A stretch of 64,000 bases of DNA from Multifurca ochricompacta (lineage: Eukaryota; Basidiomycota; Agaricomycetes; Russulales; Russulaceae): assembly GCA_022496185.1 (NCBI GenBank), contig WTXG01000116.1, positions 51,660-115,659 on the forward strand, in the 5' to 3' direction. The notes beneath the pieces are model-generated. The model made no database searches and had not been told where the DNA came from. It saw only the letters and a program-made list of their open reading frames with translations. The translations under genes were made by a program, and so were the position numbers. Below are positions 12,880 through 24,300 of the stretch, piece after piece; position 1 is the stretch's first letter; each line of letters begins with the position of its first letter.

Positions 12880-13839
12880 TGTACGGATCCAATCTGCAGT
12901 GAGTGTGAGGCAAAGTGTTCCTGAGAGGAGAGGTAGAAAGGTGGAAGAGAGAGATGAAGGAGCCCTGTGGAAACGCAGCTGAGGTTAGATAAGCGCTACC
13001 TAAACGGGTAGCAAGATAATTCAGTTTGTGAATGGTCAAAACTATACATTAATTAGTCTTTACCTAAACGGGTAGCAAGATAACTACGCGAGTAATGTTA
13101 GCTATACGCGTGGTAAAGATAATCTAAGTAGATACTCACTTCAGTTTGTGAATGGTCAAAACTGGAGTGTACAACACAGGAATAATGTCCTTAAATACTG
13201 TAAAGAGTGTGCTGTGCTATGGTCATAAAGGATTGTATCTTTAATCATAAGTAATCATAGTAAACGAGTGGAATGTCAGTATGTATATTACAATGTCCAC
13301 TTAACTCCGTCTTGCACCGGCAACTCCGGTCACCTCTGATCCGGTCCGGCCAACTCTGATCCGTTACCGGCTCAACAAGCCCCACTTCGAAGGAGGGTGT
13401 ACCGTGCTTAAACTGTGGCGAATCTACTGCTTGTTGGTTCTGTTTGACCTTGCTCTCGATGTCATCAAGTTCTTTAGCACACAAATGAAGGATAGAGAAA
13501 GGGAGAGAAATGTGGTGTGATTTCTGCTTCAAGCATTGTATGTACCTTATATACAGAGAGACCTAGTTATGAAGCAGAAAGAGGATGAATTAGGTTTGAA
13601 AGGAGACAAGTGAGATGGGATGAAGCCAGGTAATAAAGGTGGAGAGGTGTTGACGGAGATGTGAAAACCTGGCAATAAAGACGGGGAGGTAGTGAAACTG
13701 GTTTTAAGGAATGGACGGGCATGCGACCCGGAATGCAAATGTACTGATATACGAAAGTGCTTTAATTCAGGGTTTGTGATGAAAGAGAGGAGAGGCGATA
13801 GCTGGAGGTTTCATGCTCAACGCCCGAGCCATCCTTACA
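12880..13839. repeat. Repeat family A, copy A1 (split by a solo LTR)
   Basis: Starts TGTACGGATCCAATC and ends GAGCCATCCTTACA. Without the 412-bp solo LTR and its 5-bp duplication it is about 540 bp and matches copies A2 (17424-18006) and A3 (28057 to 46871). The ends form a short imperfect inverted repeat, TGTAcGGAT against TGTAaGGAT, and all copies are flanked by TAT on the left and nTAT on the right. It carries no long coding frame. A TATA-like stretch (TATATA near 13552) faces the minus strand. It could be a MITE with a TA target site or a solo LTR. Confidence 0.7.
12966..13377. repeat. Solo LTR (412 bp) with perfect 5-bp target duplication AGCCC
   Basis: TG..CA termini, and AGCCC at both 12961-12965 and 13378-13382. 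It contains two near-identical pairs of short repeats: TTCAGTTTGTGAATGGTC (at 13020 and 13141) and ACCTAAACGGGTAGCAAG (at 12999 and 13062). No internal coding part remains, so it is the product of LTR-LTR recombination. The TGTTGAGCC start on the minus strand resembles copia LTRs. Confidence 0.85.
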
Positions 13840-14872
13840 CTATGTCAAAAATCAATCCTCACATTGGGTCCTGCATGGGTCAAGCCAATAAGCAGAAGTC
13901 CCTGATATTGAATGAATGAATCCATTAAGCGAGAGTTGAATAGTACATTCTACAAAGCACCCTACATCGAACAATCTTATGTTGCCTCCTCCCTTCCCCC
14001 TTTCTCCTTGCGACTCGAGAAAAAGCACGCGAGTATGCGTTCTAATGCTCAATAACAAGCATTCAAGGGTGCGCACAATCCGTCATCCGCCATCTGCGTC
14101 TCGTGAGGCATGGAACTTTTCCTTCCCTCCTTCCTTCCTTCTTTCCTTCCTTCCTCCTTTCCTTCCTTGCGGATGATCTAGATTGAGGTTGGGGGCGCTA
14201 GCACGGCGCCACCATCACAACGTGCTCCCCTGTTCGCTTCGAGTTTCTTTTAATCCATCCGCCCACGGTTCCAAAAAAACGTTTTGGCAACCGCGTTTGA
14301 AGAAAAGAAGAAAAAGAAATTGGTTCAAACCAAATGTGGAGTTCCTCACGCGTGGCTCATGCAACCGAGCAAGCAAGGCAAGCGATGATCTAGTACATCC
14401 ATGGTCTATCCCTACTCCCTCCCCCCTGCCCGCTTTCCTCCACTACGAAAGCAGCATTGAAAGCCATTTTCTCTCTGTGTTTCTCTCAAAAAAAGCAAAG
14501 GGCACCGCTCATGCGCTCCCGCACCTTGGTTCTTTGACACCCTTGGCACTTTGGCTTGGCAGAGAAGCAAAATGTTATGAACTTTTCTTTCTTGTCGATC
14601 TATACGACCATACATGAACTACCAAATAACATCAGAATCACGAAATCCAGAATTATTAGAGCTGGAGGCGGGTGGAATAAGCCCTCGTCATGACCACGGT
14701 TGAGGGTGAGTGGTCTTCAATCGTCTTCCTAAAGGACTTGGGTTTATCTATAAGGATCTCCAGGTGAGTTCCGTGAACCATAAATGGCTGGACTTGGATC
14801 GATGACCACCGCCCACCCTATACAGAAAACGCATACTCTTAAAGCTGGGGAACCCCCCTCTGGCTGAGCCTC
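13840..14872. other. Intergenic region with a TTCC-rich microsatellite
   Basis: No gene recognised. A pyrimidine tract of TTCC/TTCCC units runs from about 14118 to 14168. Several open frames cross the region but show no family signature or splice logic. Confidence 0.5.
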
Positions 14873-15088
14873 TCAGGCGACGAGAACGCTGTCCTCATTG
14901 GCCCTATCAACATTTTGGTGAGCCTTTCCGGAAATCAAAGCGCCACCTGCACTCTTAGAATCAGCATCGAATATGGCTCGCTCGGGTAAGGGTTGTAAGG
15001 AGGAGGACATACTCTCCCGTTTAACAGGGGTGGCACCCACAGCAGCGACAATGGCGAGGAGGATAGCGAAGATCGATGAGGTGCGCAT
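14873..15088 (-). CDS. Small secreted peptide MRTS-0 (49 aa, two exons)
   Basis: Predicted secreted peptide precursor. Exon 1 is 15013-15088 and exon 2 is 14873-14946, with a 66-nt intron (donor GTATGTCC, acceptor GTGCAG). Residues 1-19 form a signal peptide with cleavage expected at VGA-TP. Then comes PVKR, a likely Kex2 cut site at residue 24, and a mature stretch SGALISGKAHQNVDR ending DSVLVA. The intron position and the G-x-L-x-x-G-x-AHQ pattern match four peptides at 52-61 kb. Without splicing the frame also stays open (71 codons), but the spliced form is preferred because only it aligns with the paralogues. A relic of the partner membrane gene lies upstream on the same strand. Function unknown. 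Confidence 0.75.
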   Translation of the reverse strand: MRTSSIFAILLAIVAAVGATPVKRESMSSSLQPLPERAIFDADSKSAGGALISGKAHQNVDRANEDSVLVA

Positions 15089-15155
15089 TGCGTTTCTTTT
15101 AGTGGGTGTCGTGTGTAAATCTTAAGGGGTGAGGTGTGAAAAGTGAAGGAGGAGG

Positions 15156-15164
15156 CTTTATATA
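15156..15164 (-). promoter_or_regulatory. TATA box of MRTS-0
   Basis: TATATAAAG on the minus strand about 70 bp before the start codon. A TATA element (TATAAGAA) is also present ahead of each of the four paralogues. Confidence 0.5.
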
Positions 15165-15379
15165 CTTGAAGGCTGCTGACTGTTGTCGACGTCTCTCCAG
15201 GAGCAGTTGGCTGAGTCTTCTTATAGAGCCTGACCGATTTTCGAATTAACATGCGCTAGGGATAATCGGAGAAGGCGCCACAGCAGTTCCGGTGGTCGGA
15301 GGAAGGAGTCCAAACATTCTTTTCTTTTTCTGGGCATCAGCTATTAGAATCCATCCGACCGTCTCGATTGTAGAGCTCA

Positions 15380-15640
15380 TTACAACTACGCCGCTCATGG
15401 ATCATACTTCTCGGTCCCGGGAGCATTCTCATCTCGACTGGTCTCAACCTCCCTCCCAAGGTGCCAGCAACCTAGTCCGGCGCGCCACGAGGGTCTTGCA
15501 TATGACGTTTACCGGCAAGGACGATGGCGGCGTGAGCCACCTTGTTCATAAGTATGTCGACACTTCGTTGAGCTGCAGTCGTCGTCGTAGGCGGGAATTC
15601 CGTCTTCAATTGTTTCTCCTGGAAATGGAGTGTATTCCAC
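15380..15640 (-). pseudogene. Relic of the one-pass membrane gene (EYTP family)
   Basis: The minus strand aligns with the intact gene at 50905-51177. GGAATACACTCC matches the start, but its ATG is now GTG. CCTACGACGACGAC and AGCTCAACGA match the acidic region, AACAAGGTGGCTCACGCC the start of the membrane segment, and CACCTTGGGAGGGAGGTTGAG the DTLEGKLSS region. Small indels break the frame in the membrane segment. It sits 0.5 kb upstream of MRTS-0 on the same strand, as in the second locus. Confidence 0.75.
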
Positions 15641-16533
15641 CTCGGAGAGCCAGTGACACTGTGCCATCTATCAGCTTCTGGAAGTTGGAGTGGGGGAGGA
15701 AATACCATTCACCTCTGTTCTCTGGGGAACGTGAATCAATGTCTCACCCGATGGGGTGGCGCACTGCAATCGACGTAAACTTTGTCTCCACTTGCCATTT
15801 AAAGAACTCTAACCCCATGGGAGGGTCTTTGGAGGAGGGGATTGGAATGGTGGGTTAGTGTTCCCTTCTCCGATAGATCGGATTCATGGTTGCGCTAGGT
15901 CTGGCTTGAATGACTTTAAAATTGGGTAGAAGAGCGGCCTTTCTCTCTGAATTACATCTGGTGAGGTAGGTCAAGGGCTCAACGAAGACGACATAGCGAG
16001 GAATCCTATGATCATCACAGAGGCCAGCGTTCAGGTGAAGTTTCTTGTGCTAGTGTTCAGATGCGAACAAAAGGACTAAAGGTGGCGGAATATCGGAAAT
16101 GTCCGTCCGATACCCACTTATACCTGTTGCCACAAGGGTGTATTGGACCAGAGGCAGTCTATCTGGCTTCAGTGATGCGACGCTCAATCTTCGAACACTC
16201 AATGTCATGATCAGATTCCGGGTCATCACATTTCTGTGAAGCTTTGTTTCCCTGGAATCAGGTGCTTCTCTTGGTTCACCCATGTTTCACATTGGGTCTA
16301 TGGGATAATATCGTATACTTGCAGCTGCATGAAGATTGTCCTGTAACTGATTGAAATCAGGTGGAGTACTGAGCTACAGTCACAAACTTACGCTGCACAT
16401 AAATCTCTTGACGCACTCTCGTGTCACGTCTGCCATGCCAAAGGTTCACCACTACCAACTATGTTCATTATTCATTGCACACAATTATGGGCCCGGAGAT
16501 GGACGAAAGATGGCACCTTTAGATTCACGGGCT
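15641..16533. other. Intergenic stretch between two divergent relics
   Basis: About 0.9 kb between the membrane-gene relic (minus) and the UstYa relic (plus). The intact locus has 0.87 kb between the same two genes (50033-50904), so this is probably the old divergent promoter. No gene recognised. Confidence 0.5.
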
Positions 16534-16774
16534 CGAGAATACCACCCTTTTCCTCGTATCTCCCTTGATCGTCGCCCTTGTTATCGTGATTCTTACAGCA
16601 CCGTTTATTGGAAATGGATGCTTCCGACCCTTCTGAAAGCATACAATGTGTGAGTCGAGAATACCACCCTTTTCCTCGTATCTCTCTTGATCCTCACCCT
16701 TGTTATCGTGATTATTACAGCATCTTTTTTTGGGAACGAATGCTTCCGACCCTTCTAAAAGCATACAGTGTGTT
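16534..16774 (+). repeat. Tandem duplication of the UstYa membrane exon (about 120 bp x 2)
   Basis: Two adjacent copies beginning CGAGAATACCACCC and ending AAAGCATACA. Both stay open in the same frame and encode a hydrophobic helix (LFLVSLLILTLVIVIITA in copy 2), followed by CFRPF and a stop. The copies differ at roughly one base in ten. Confidence 0.85.
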
Positions 16775-17150
16775 ATCACACTCATTGTTCGTTGTCTGTT
16801 GTTCTCGATCGGGACCAAAAATTATTATTTTCAGCGGCAGTATACCAGATTAGCAATCAGCCGATTACCCAGTCTCCGGATGTCGGCTTGCAGTAAGACA
16901 GCCGTGCAAACGACCATTTCACCCTTTTCGATGACGAAGACTGGGGAACGGAATTTCCTGTGAACCGATTCACAGATCCCGGGCCATCACAACTGCCGTT
17001 ATTCTTAGGTGCACTATTTCCACGCCATCCGGGTTGGCTTCATCACGGATCGCACATGCTCAGCAGGAAACCATCACACGCCGTTATTAAGCACATGCAG
17101 TAAGGCCGCAACGCTACTGGACTGGTCAGAAATATGTCGTGAGCATGAGA
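16534..17150 (+). pseudogene. UstYa-like oxidase pseudogene
   Basis: Aligns along its length with the intact UstYa gene at 49270-50032. The membrane-helix exon ends with CTTCCGACCCTTCTAAAAGC and a donor region. It is present twice in tandem (16534-16655 and 16656-16774). Exon 2 shows CCGGATGTCGGCTTGCAG, NDHFTLFDDEDWGTEFP and FTDPGPSQ, then RVGFITDRT at about 17023-17050, matching RVGFVTNRT. The first HxxHC motif is destroyed by a deletion and stops interrupt the frame, so no oxidase can be made. Confidence 0.8.
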
Positions 17151-17423
17151 TATCGGTATCTTTTGATTGTTGCCCTCCATTGGCCGGACATGCATATTAA
17201 GGCCATCAGGGTTTAGCTGTGGCCTGCGTGCAAATGGGCGATGGAGCTTCGTACCAGCATGCACAATCATCCTAAGGATTGTACTGTAAGGAAGGCACGA
17301 GCGTTGGGCGCGAAACCTTCGGCCGCCGCCACTCCTGGTTAACTCATTTCTCTTCTCTTCATACGAGCCCTGGACTAGAATATTTCTGGTTATTTGATCT
17401 CAGTTTTAGACACTCTTTAATAT

Positions 17424-18006
17424 TGTACGGATCCAATCCACGGTGAGTGCGAAGCAAAGTGTTCCCGAGAGGAGAGATGTAGAAAGGGTGGGAGAGTGTG
17501 TAGAAAGAGTCCCAGAGATAACTAGACTTCGGAGGGTGTATCGTGCTTCGAACTGTTGTGAATCTACTGATTTGCTGGTTCCGTTTGACTTTGCGCTCGA
17601 TGTCGTCAAGAAGTTCTTTAGCACACAAAAGAAAGATAGAGAAAGGGGAAGAAATGCCATTTGATTTCTGCTTCTGTTGGCTCACTGGCTGGTCTACTAC
17701 AAGCATTGTATGTACCTTTATATACTTGCAGAGAGACCTAATTATGAAGCAGAAAGAGGGTGAATTAGGATTGAAAGGAGACAAGTGAGATGATGCCAGG
17801 CAATAAAGACAGAGGTGTAGAAACCTGGAAACTAAGACGGGGAGGTAGTGAAAAGGAATGGACGGGCATGTGGCCCGGAATGCGAATGTACTGATAAAAG
17901 ATATACTGATACTAGATCGTAAGTGCTCTAATTCAGGGTTTTGTAATGAAAGAAAGGAGAAGCAATAACTAGAGGTTTCATGCTCAACGCCTGAGCCATC
18001 CTTACA
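17424..18006. repeat. Repeat family A, copy A2 (583 bp)
   Basis: The uninterrupted copy of family A: TGTACGGATCCAATCC at the left, GAGCCATCCTTACA at the right, flanked by AATAT and CTATA. TTTATATACTTGCAGAGAG in the middle gives a TATA-like signal on the minus strand. No protein of note. Confidence 0.75.
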
Positions 18007-18229
18007 CTATACTACAAAGCGTTTAATGCATGGTGCGAGTTTCAAAGTTTCATCTTATTAGCTAGTCTGCAATCCGGGCCGGCTTCCCGACCATCAATTT
18101 TCTCATTTTCTTCACTGTCACTTCACCGTCTTCAGGACCTGGTTCTTACCTTCCTTGTGTCTATCCTCTTTACCAAATTTGCCACATATGGCCTTCTTTT
18201 ACTATACTGCTCTTTTCAAATCTGGACTC

Positions 18230-18516
18230 TCAACATGTATACAAGGGTATCTATAATGCTTGTAGTAGAGCCAGCAAACCAGCAATCTAGTCTCTCTCTC
18301 TCTTTCTCTCTTGCGTGTGCAAGAACAGTTATTATCGAAGAAAGCCCAAGGTCAATTGGGACCATCAGCATCGTCATCGGTAAAGTCCAGCACGGTTCCA
18401 CCCTCTTCGACTTCATCGCGTTGCGCGGGCTCCTCTCTTTCCTTCTCTCTGTTCACCGCTCACCTTTCTCTTGGGAACAAACTTTGCTTTGCACTCACCG
18501 CGGATTGGATCCGTAC
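18230..18516. repeat. Repeat family A, inverted truncated copy A4
   Basis: Ends GCACTCACCGCGGATTGG then ATCCGTACA, the reverse complement of the left end of A1-A3. The far end is lost and only a diverged middle part (TAGTAGAGCCAGCAAACC) remains. Confidence 0.6.
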
Positions 18517-19003
18517 AGCGCATGTCACAACTATTTCACCAAGGAGTTTGTGAGATCAGAGATCATCGTGCCGCTACCTGCTGGCACTAGTGTAGCTTTA
18601 AGGTACATACGTATCGTGATGGAGTTCCCCTCACCAAACAATTGGGTTTCAAACCGTGATGCATCTTAATGTTTGGATAAGGGTCTCTGTTTTTGGCCAG
18701 CTGGTCGGTACGGTGGACAGGTCGAACTCAATGGCACCGTTGGGATGCGGTGTTAGGGATCTGACATGAAGAAAAATAAACCTTGCTCAGCTCACAAGGG
18801 CAATGTTTTTATACCATAAGTGCCCGCGGGCGGATACTGGGGGATCGCTCAATTGCTGTCCAAGCCAGACCCAGAACGGACATGATAAATTTAACCCCGC
18901 AAGTAAAGATGCAGGCCACTTTGTCTTTATATGCAGCGTTGTATTTCGTTTCACAGACAACTGATGCAATGTCTAAATAAGGGTAGCGCTGGTGCTCTGA
19001 TAA
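18517..19003. other. Unassigned intergenic DNA
   Basis: No gene or repeat recognised. It is the 3' side of the multi-TM gene that ends at 19004. Confidence 0.4.
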
Positions 19004-20213
19004 TTAGACCATCCTGCTGTCTTTGCGGTGTAGGTAATCGTCATCAACGTTTAGACCGCACACGTTAATATCATAGACGGGCACCGTGGCATCTGTAAAT
19101 GCAGTGGTGTCGACGCGAACGCACGATAATGGTATGTGCGATGTCAAAATCCCGCCGGTCTTCGGTGTAGTGACTTGCGGAAGACCACGCGCAACACGAA
19201 GTATGATCAGCGTCGGCACGATGCCCTACAGGACCATCATTTAGTTCCATAATATGGAGAAGCCAAAAAAGGAAGAAAAATTGAAACCTACATATATTTG
19301 TACAGCGATCACAGCAATGATCGCCTGAGCGGGGTGCTTGGCCGCGAACAATCCCACGAAGATCGCTTGCGTTACCAAATATAGCGCACCCGACTCCACC
19401 ACAATGTCGATAACATGCCGCGCGGTGCGAGAAGGTGGAGGAATGCCACGCAAGTTTGGGTTGCTCATAGGCGAGAGATACCAGATTCGGGAAACGATCA
19501 GGAGTGTAACTAGGACATTGGTCACGAGAGGGAGAGAATAGCCTGCGGTTGCAAGAGGAACAAGCGAATTCGGGGCGATGGGCGCAGTTGGATTGATACC
19601 AAGCAGGCGGTGCGACGTCTCTGCCAAGCAAGCTGGAAGTAGCAGGCGTCAGTGTCAAAGGAAAGGAATTGGCAAGTATTTTTTTGCTTACCGAATCCAG
19701 CCACGGCACAGAGTGATGGGATAATAATTACAAAGTAGTTCTTTCCCCAGATGAGCCAGCAGCGATAGATGAGAATGGCGTCGCCGATGAGGTCCGCGAC
19801 TGAGATGAGAAGATCGGCGCCGAGCAAGGGGTTAGTCTCGTCTGCAAAGTGGTCCACACCATTTACTTGCTGAAAAACACTGGTCAAAAAAAGCGAGTTC
19901 GAAAAGATGGCGAGATAGGAAAGCTGCCGTACCAATGTAGTATAATAATGATTGAATTCGATTGCAAAATGCGCCGTGCAGACAAGGAAGAGAAAAACGC
20001 TAGCGATTGTGATAGGTACGTTGATGTTTTCTTTGGTTCGCTTCCGCTTTGCAAGCAGTATCGCGGTCAGTACGAAAAGAATGCAGTACGCGCCTATATG
20101 ACAATGATGTCGTTGGAAGCTTGTCTGGAAAAAAGGATCCCGTCATACGCACCGTATGCAACTGCCTCGCATGCGAAACCAATGAGGGCTGCCATGTCAT
20201 TAGAGAGTGCCAT
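19004..20213 (-). CDS. Multi-TM protein, paralogue 1 (320 aa, 5 exons)
   Basis: A polytopic membrane protein of unknown function with about seven hydrophobic segments, of a kind common in Agaricomycetes. Exons 20153-20213, 19933-20093, 19692-19869, 19292-19632 and 19004-19225 (61+161+178+341+222 nt) join in frame to 963 nt. The start MALSNDMAALIGFACEAV is followed by hydrophobic stretches including VFLFLVCTAHFAIEF, DLIGDAILIYRCWLIWGK, FVIIIPSLCAVAGFACL, VTNVLVTLLIVSRIWYL and AIFVGLFAA; a hydrophilic tail of about 60 residues follows. The second copy at 47245-48495 has the same exon lengths to the base. It resembles a receptor or sensor in layout, but no residue fixes a ligand or G-protein role. 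Confidence 0.88.
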
Positions 20214-21351
20214 GCCGGTGGTCGGTGTAGTTTGCGAGGTGGTAGATGATGCAGATCGACTCCCAGTTCTCAAAGAGAAAGTATCTTATACTTCCCTTCC
20301 GACCTATACGACGACCAACATTAGCTACGAGAGATCCGTCACAGAGACCAAGGAGCAAGAATCGCAAGAGAAGTTGCCTGGTGGAAACGGTCAGACGCAA
20401 GAATGGCACCGAACCTCGGATATCAGATCACCCTTCCATCTGGGAGGGTTTATCTTTGTAAACGAAGAGTGGGACGTGAATAGTCTCATCAATCAGGTTT
20501 ACAGTGGATACGTCTTCATTCCGCACAGCCAGATAGCAGTCAGCTTAGTCGCCAGAAAAGGCCACAAACAGAGGGATGATGGTCTACAAAAAATCCACAA
20601 CGCTTTTATAGTCTGGCGAAATAATATTTTAGTTTAATCAAGTGGCCCCTGAGCTGATGAAATATGACAATGAGATAACTCGCAGGAGGCCAGCATGCGC
20701 TGCTCGTAGCGTGTTATTAACTCTGGAGTTCAATAATCAAACCCGATGTCATCTGGGCCACTAAGCCTCGGCTGATTTTGGTGGCTCGAGAACGGCGGGC
20801 CATGGGACGGGTGGACGGGGAAGTCCCCCATCCTAGTATTTGGAACACCACCCAAATGGCGTCCTGAGTAAAGGATAAGGATAAGTCGCGTTGGGCCGCG
20901 GCCTTCTGTCTCCGGTTTTCCGGCCCGTCTCAACAGCTCGGCTCGCCCACACAGCCACTCGCGCTCCCATCGCCTCGTTTTCCTCGCCCCTCGGAATCGC
21001 CTCTTTATACTCTCTTCTCGTCTTGTTATACCACTACCACGGTTAGCTATAAAGGCGCCATCTATATGATGCAATGCCACTTTCGTAGAATGCTAGGTTA
21101 AAGAATAGGTTATCGTCGTGTCGTTACAAACCTATGACTTCGTCGTCCCGATCTCATGGCGGGGACTGTTGTCAGCCTGTAGTCTTGTCCTGTCGTAGCG
21201 TAAAGAACTAAGACAACATGTCGAATAATGCTACAGACATCGAGTATCATCTAGTTTACAGAAACAGAAAACAGAAAATAGAAAGCATGACAAAAAAAAC
21301 AGAACAGTGCTAATAGTGCGAGGATCAAGGCTCATTGATCGCTTATTTTTA
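20214..21351. other. Intergenic region between multi-TM gene 1 and MED12
   Basis: No gene supported. It contains the 5' flank of the multi-TM gene (minus strand) and the 3' flank of MED12. A 116-codon frame at 20730-21080 has no signature. Confidence 0.45.
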
Positions 21352-24300
21352 TTATTTCTTCTTTGTCCGTGGCTTGATCGGCGCGGCCTTTGCTTTCGCC
21401 TTGACCTTCTTCAGCGCAGGTGGGCTTTCAATGATCTCAATTTCGGAATCAACACTAACTGTTGATCCTTTACGTTTACCCAGCTGCCTGCTGCCTGCCG
21501 ACGATCGTTCCGTATCTAAAGGTTCGTCTGATCTCGAAGCCGATGCACGGGTGAAGGACTGCTGTGTCGGGCTCTGCAACCGGGATGACCCAGCTGACTG
21601 ACGAGACCACGCTGGTGATGCGGGTGACATCCCCCTGCGCGCAGCCGCGAACGTGGGCAGCGCCCCAGCTATATCCTGGTCTTCTCGCCGGACTGAGTTC
21701 TCGTCAGCGAGTGGTATCCGGGTCTCGGCCCAGTCTCGGGCGAATACGCTCTCGCCCCAGAGTGCATCGTGAAAACCGCGTGGGTTCTTTTCTGACCGCA
21801 CACTATCACCCGTTGCTCGTGCAGCAAAAAGCTCCAGGGATAGCGAAGCATTGTTGCGTATTCCGCCTTCGGCAGGAGCATCGCCGGGTGCGTTGTCCCC
21901 CAGGCTCTCCACCCAGTCCCATGGCCGGTTCATGACCGGAGGTCCAGGGAGTGTCTGTCCTAAGGGTTCAGGGGAGGCATATACCAAGTCGGCCACAGCT
22001 TCGTGCGGAGGTGGGTAAGGAAGAAGACATCGAAGTTGCTGTCGGTATTCCGCTGGCATATCAGCTGGAAGCTCAGCCAAGTGTATCTGTGGGTAGTTGC
22101 GGAAAATATCCGTTGAGTTGGCCTTGGTGTCGGTTGCAAGCTCTGCGTGGAATGGGTGAATAGTAAGGTCGGGTATGAAAATTTGAACAAGCTCACCATC
22201 CACAAGGTACATGAATGTATCAAGAAAAAGTGGGAAAGTAGCAGGGTTGAGATGGTCGCCAGCACTGTGAGCCTAGTCTTTGTGAGACGACCATGCCTCT
22301 CTGTGGGAGGAACTCGGAGCTTACCAGAGCCAGGTTGAAGGTGGACTTGCATAGATTTTCGCTGAGAGACCGTGCTTTCGGTGTCCAGACACCGCGGAAA
22401 GCCATGTTAAACTGTAACAAGCGTGCCATCAAAACTGCACCTTGTGTTGCTTGATCTGGAGGAACATCCGATTTTGGCGTTGGTTGAGTAAGGAGAATTT
22501 CGAACGCTTGAATCTTGCTTGCAAGCGCCTCAATAAAGCTGTCCTGTGCCACTGGGTCAACCACCGGTAGCGCAGTCTGGTCATCCCTTGCGAGCTCGAC
22601 GACGTGGGCAAGCAGACGCAATTGTTCGCTCGCTACATCAAGGATTTCTTGCACCCCTTGGCTTGTTAGCGGCGTCTGCACTCCCTTGAGGATATTGGCG
22701 ATGCAAGTGAATCCCGTATTCACGAACTATACTCAAATAAGCCTCAGGGCCCAGCCTATCCGTGATTAAGTACTCACCTTGCATGCGATTGTTGGTCCGA
22801 CGCCGCGCGCCATCTCGGCAACAAAGTCAGCTTCCTCCGTAGACATATGGTGGTGCATGAATTTGGCGATTAGACGGTCGACCTTAGTGTTCCTGTTCGG
22901 CGTTCCCAAGGCTAGACGTTCACCCATCTGCTTCAGCGAGAACTGCACCTCGATTGTGGTCGCAGCCAGCTTCCAAGGGCTCAAGAGCGCAGACGTGTCC
23001 AGCCACTCAGAGGACCCAATCGTCGCTGTGTCTGCCCCAATCAGTCAGTTAGATTCTTGTCATTGGCCTGACGCATAACTGTACCTGTACGCGTGACATT
23101 GAGAATGAGACGTAGCGCGTCCATCAACGGTTCTACGAGGCTTTCATCTAGAGCATCGTACTGTAGTGACTTGTCAAAGGCATCCCGCACAGCATTGAGA
23201 TCTCGGTATATCCCTTGGCGGAACTCGACTGAGCCGCACACTGCATCACGAAGTGCAGCAGCACGGGGACGCAATTCAGCAGGGACATGGGAGGCATGTT
23301 CAAGGAAAACCAGCGTGGGAATCGCGCCGACGAGGAGCAAAAGATGCGGTGCGCAGAAAACGTCCTGACGCCGCACCCGCACTCGTTGCAGTTCCACCAT
23401 ATCACTCCCCCAGTCCTCTTCTCCAGATAGCACCAGGCGCGCAAAGATATCATGCGCGGCTTGTAGATATACCTCACATTCTCCCGCGCCCGACACGAGC
23501 GCGTGACTCCATAGGGGATAGACCAAGCCTTTCAGGATCGTGGTCGTTGCGAGAACACCCTGCACGACGAGGCGCAGAAGTGTGTGCGTCAGGCTCGTCC
23601 AAGCTACACCGTCGATCGAAATCAGTTCGGCTTTTCCGGTCTCTTCGAACCACCGGGAAACATGCCCATCGAGTCCACCTGGGAGGTGCTGATCAACATG
23701 AAGCAGGAAGGTAGCATAGCGTGCATCTCGAGGGGCTTCTGCGTTGACCTGGACGCGCAACGCGGCAAACGTATTGTCCCATATGCACCATCCCCAGTCC
23801 GACGACTTGTGATAGTGAAACCAGAGGCTATTGGCAAGAATATACGCCGCATCAGGCCGCGGATCGTTCGAAAGCATAAGTATCTCGGGGAGTTTCTTGG
23901 GGCATTGTTCTGTCTCACCACCTGACGGACGCAGAGCCTTGAAACAACTTGTGTCAAACAAGAAAAAGGGCGAGGAGTGTGGTGACCCCTTACCTGCGCA
24001 TAGCTCGTGATTTCCATCTCGACATTCTTACGCGCAGAAGCATCGAGATAACGACCGGCATCCATTTCCAACAAAGGCTCTAGCAGAGCACGACAGTGAA
24101 TTCCACGGGCCTTACATAATTGATTTGCGGCATAAAGAGCCAAGGTTACTTCTCGCAGCGCGCCCATACCCGCCCAAATAGGGGAATACCGGCGCAACAT
24201 TTCCACAACAATCGTCAGGCATTCCGATCGACAAGGACGCTCCAAGACACCAAGGCTCAGCTGCCAAAGGACACGAAAGATCAGAGGGTAAATCCTTGAG

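Noticed and set aside
14873..15088. MRTS-0 as a mating pheromone precursor
   Set aside because: Secreted through a signal peptide and ends VLVA; basidiomycete pheromone precursors end in a CaaX box and lack a signal peptide.
15292..15858. A 188-codon plus-strand frame
   Set aside because: It lies opposite the membrane-gene relic (15380-15640, minus), shows no family signature and is only the antisense of that relic.
20730..21080. A 116-codon minus-strand frame between two genes
   Set aside because: Arg- and Gly-rich shadow-like text, no homologue recognised, no splice or promoter support.
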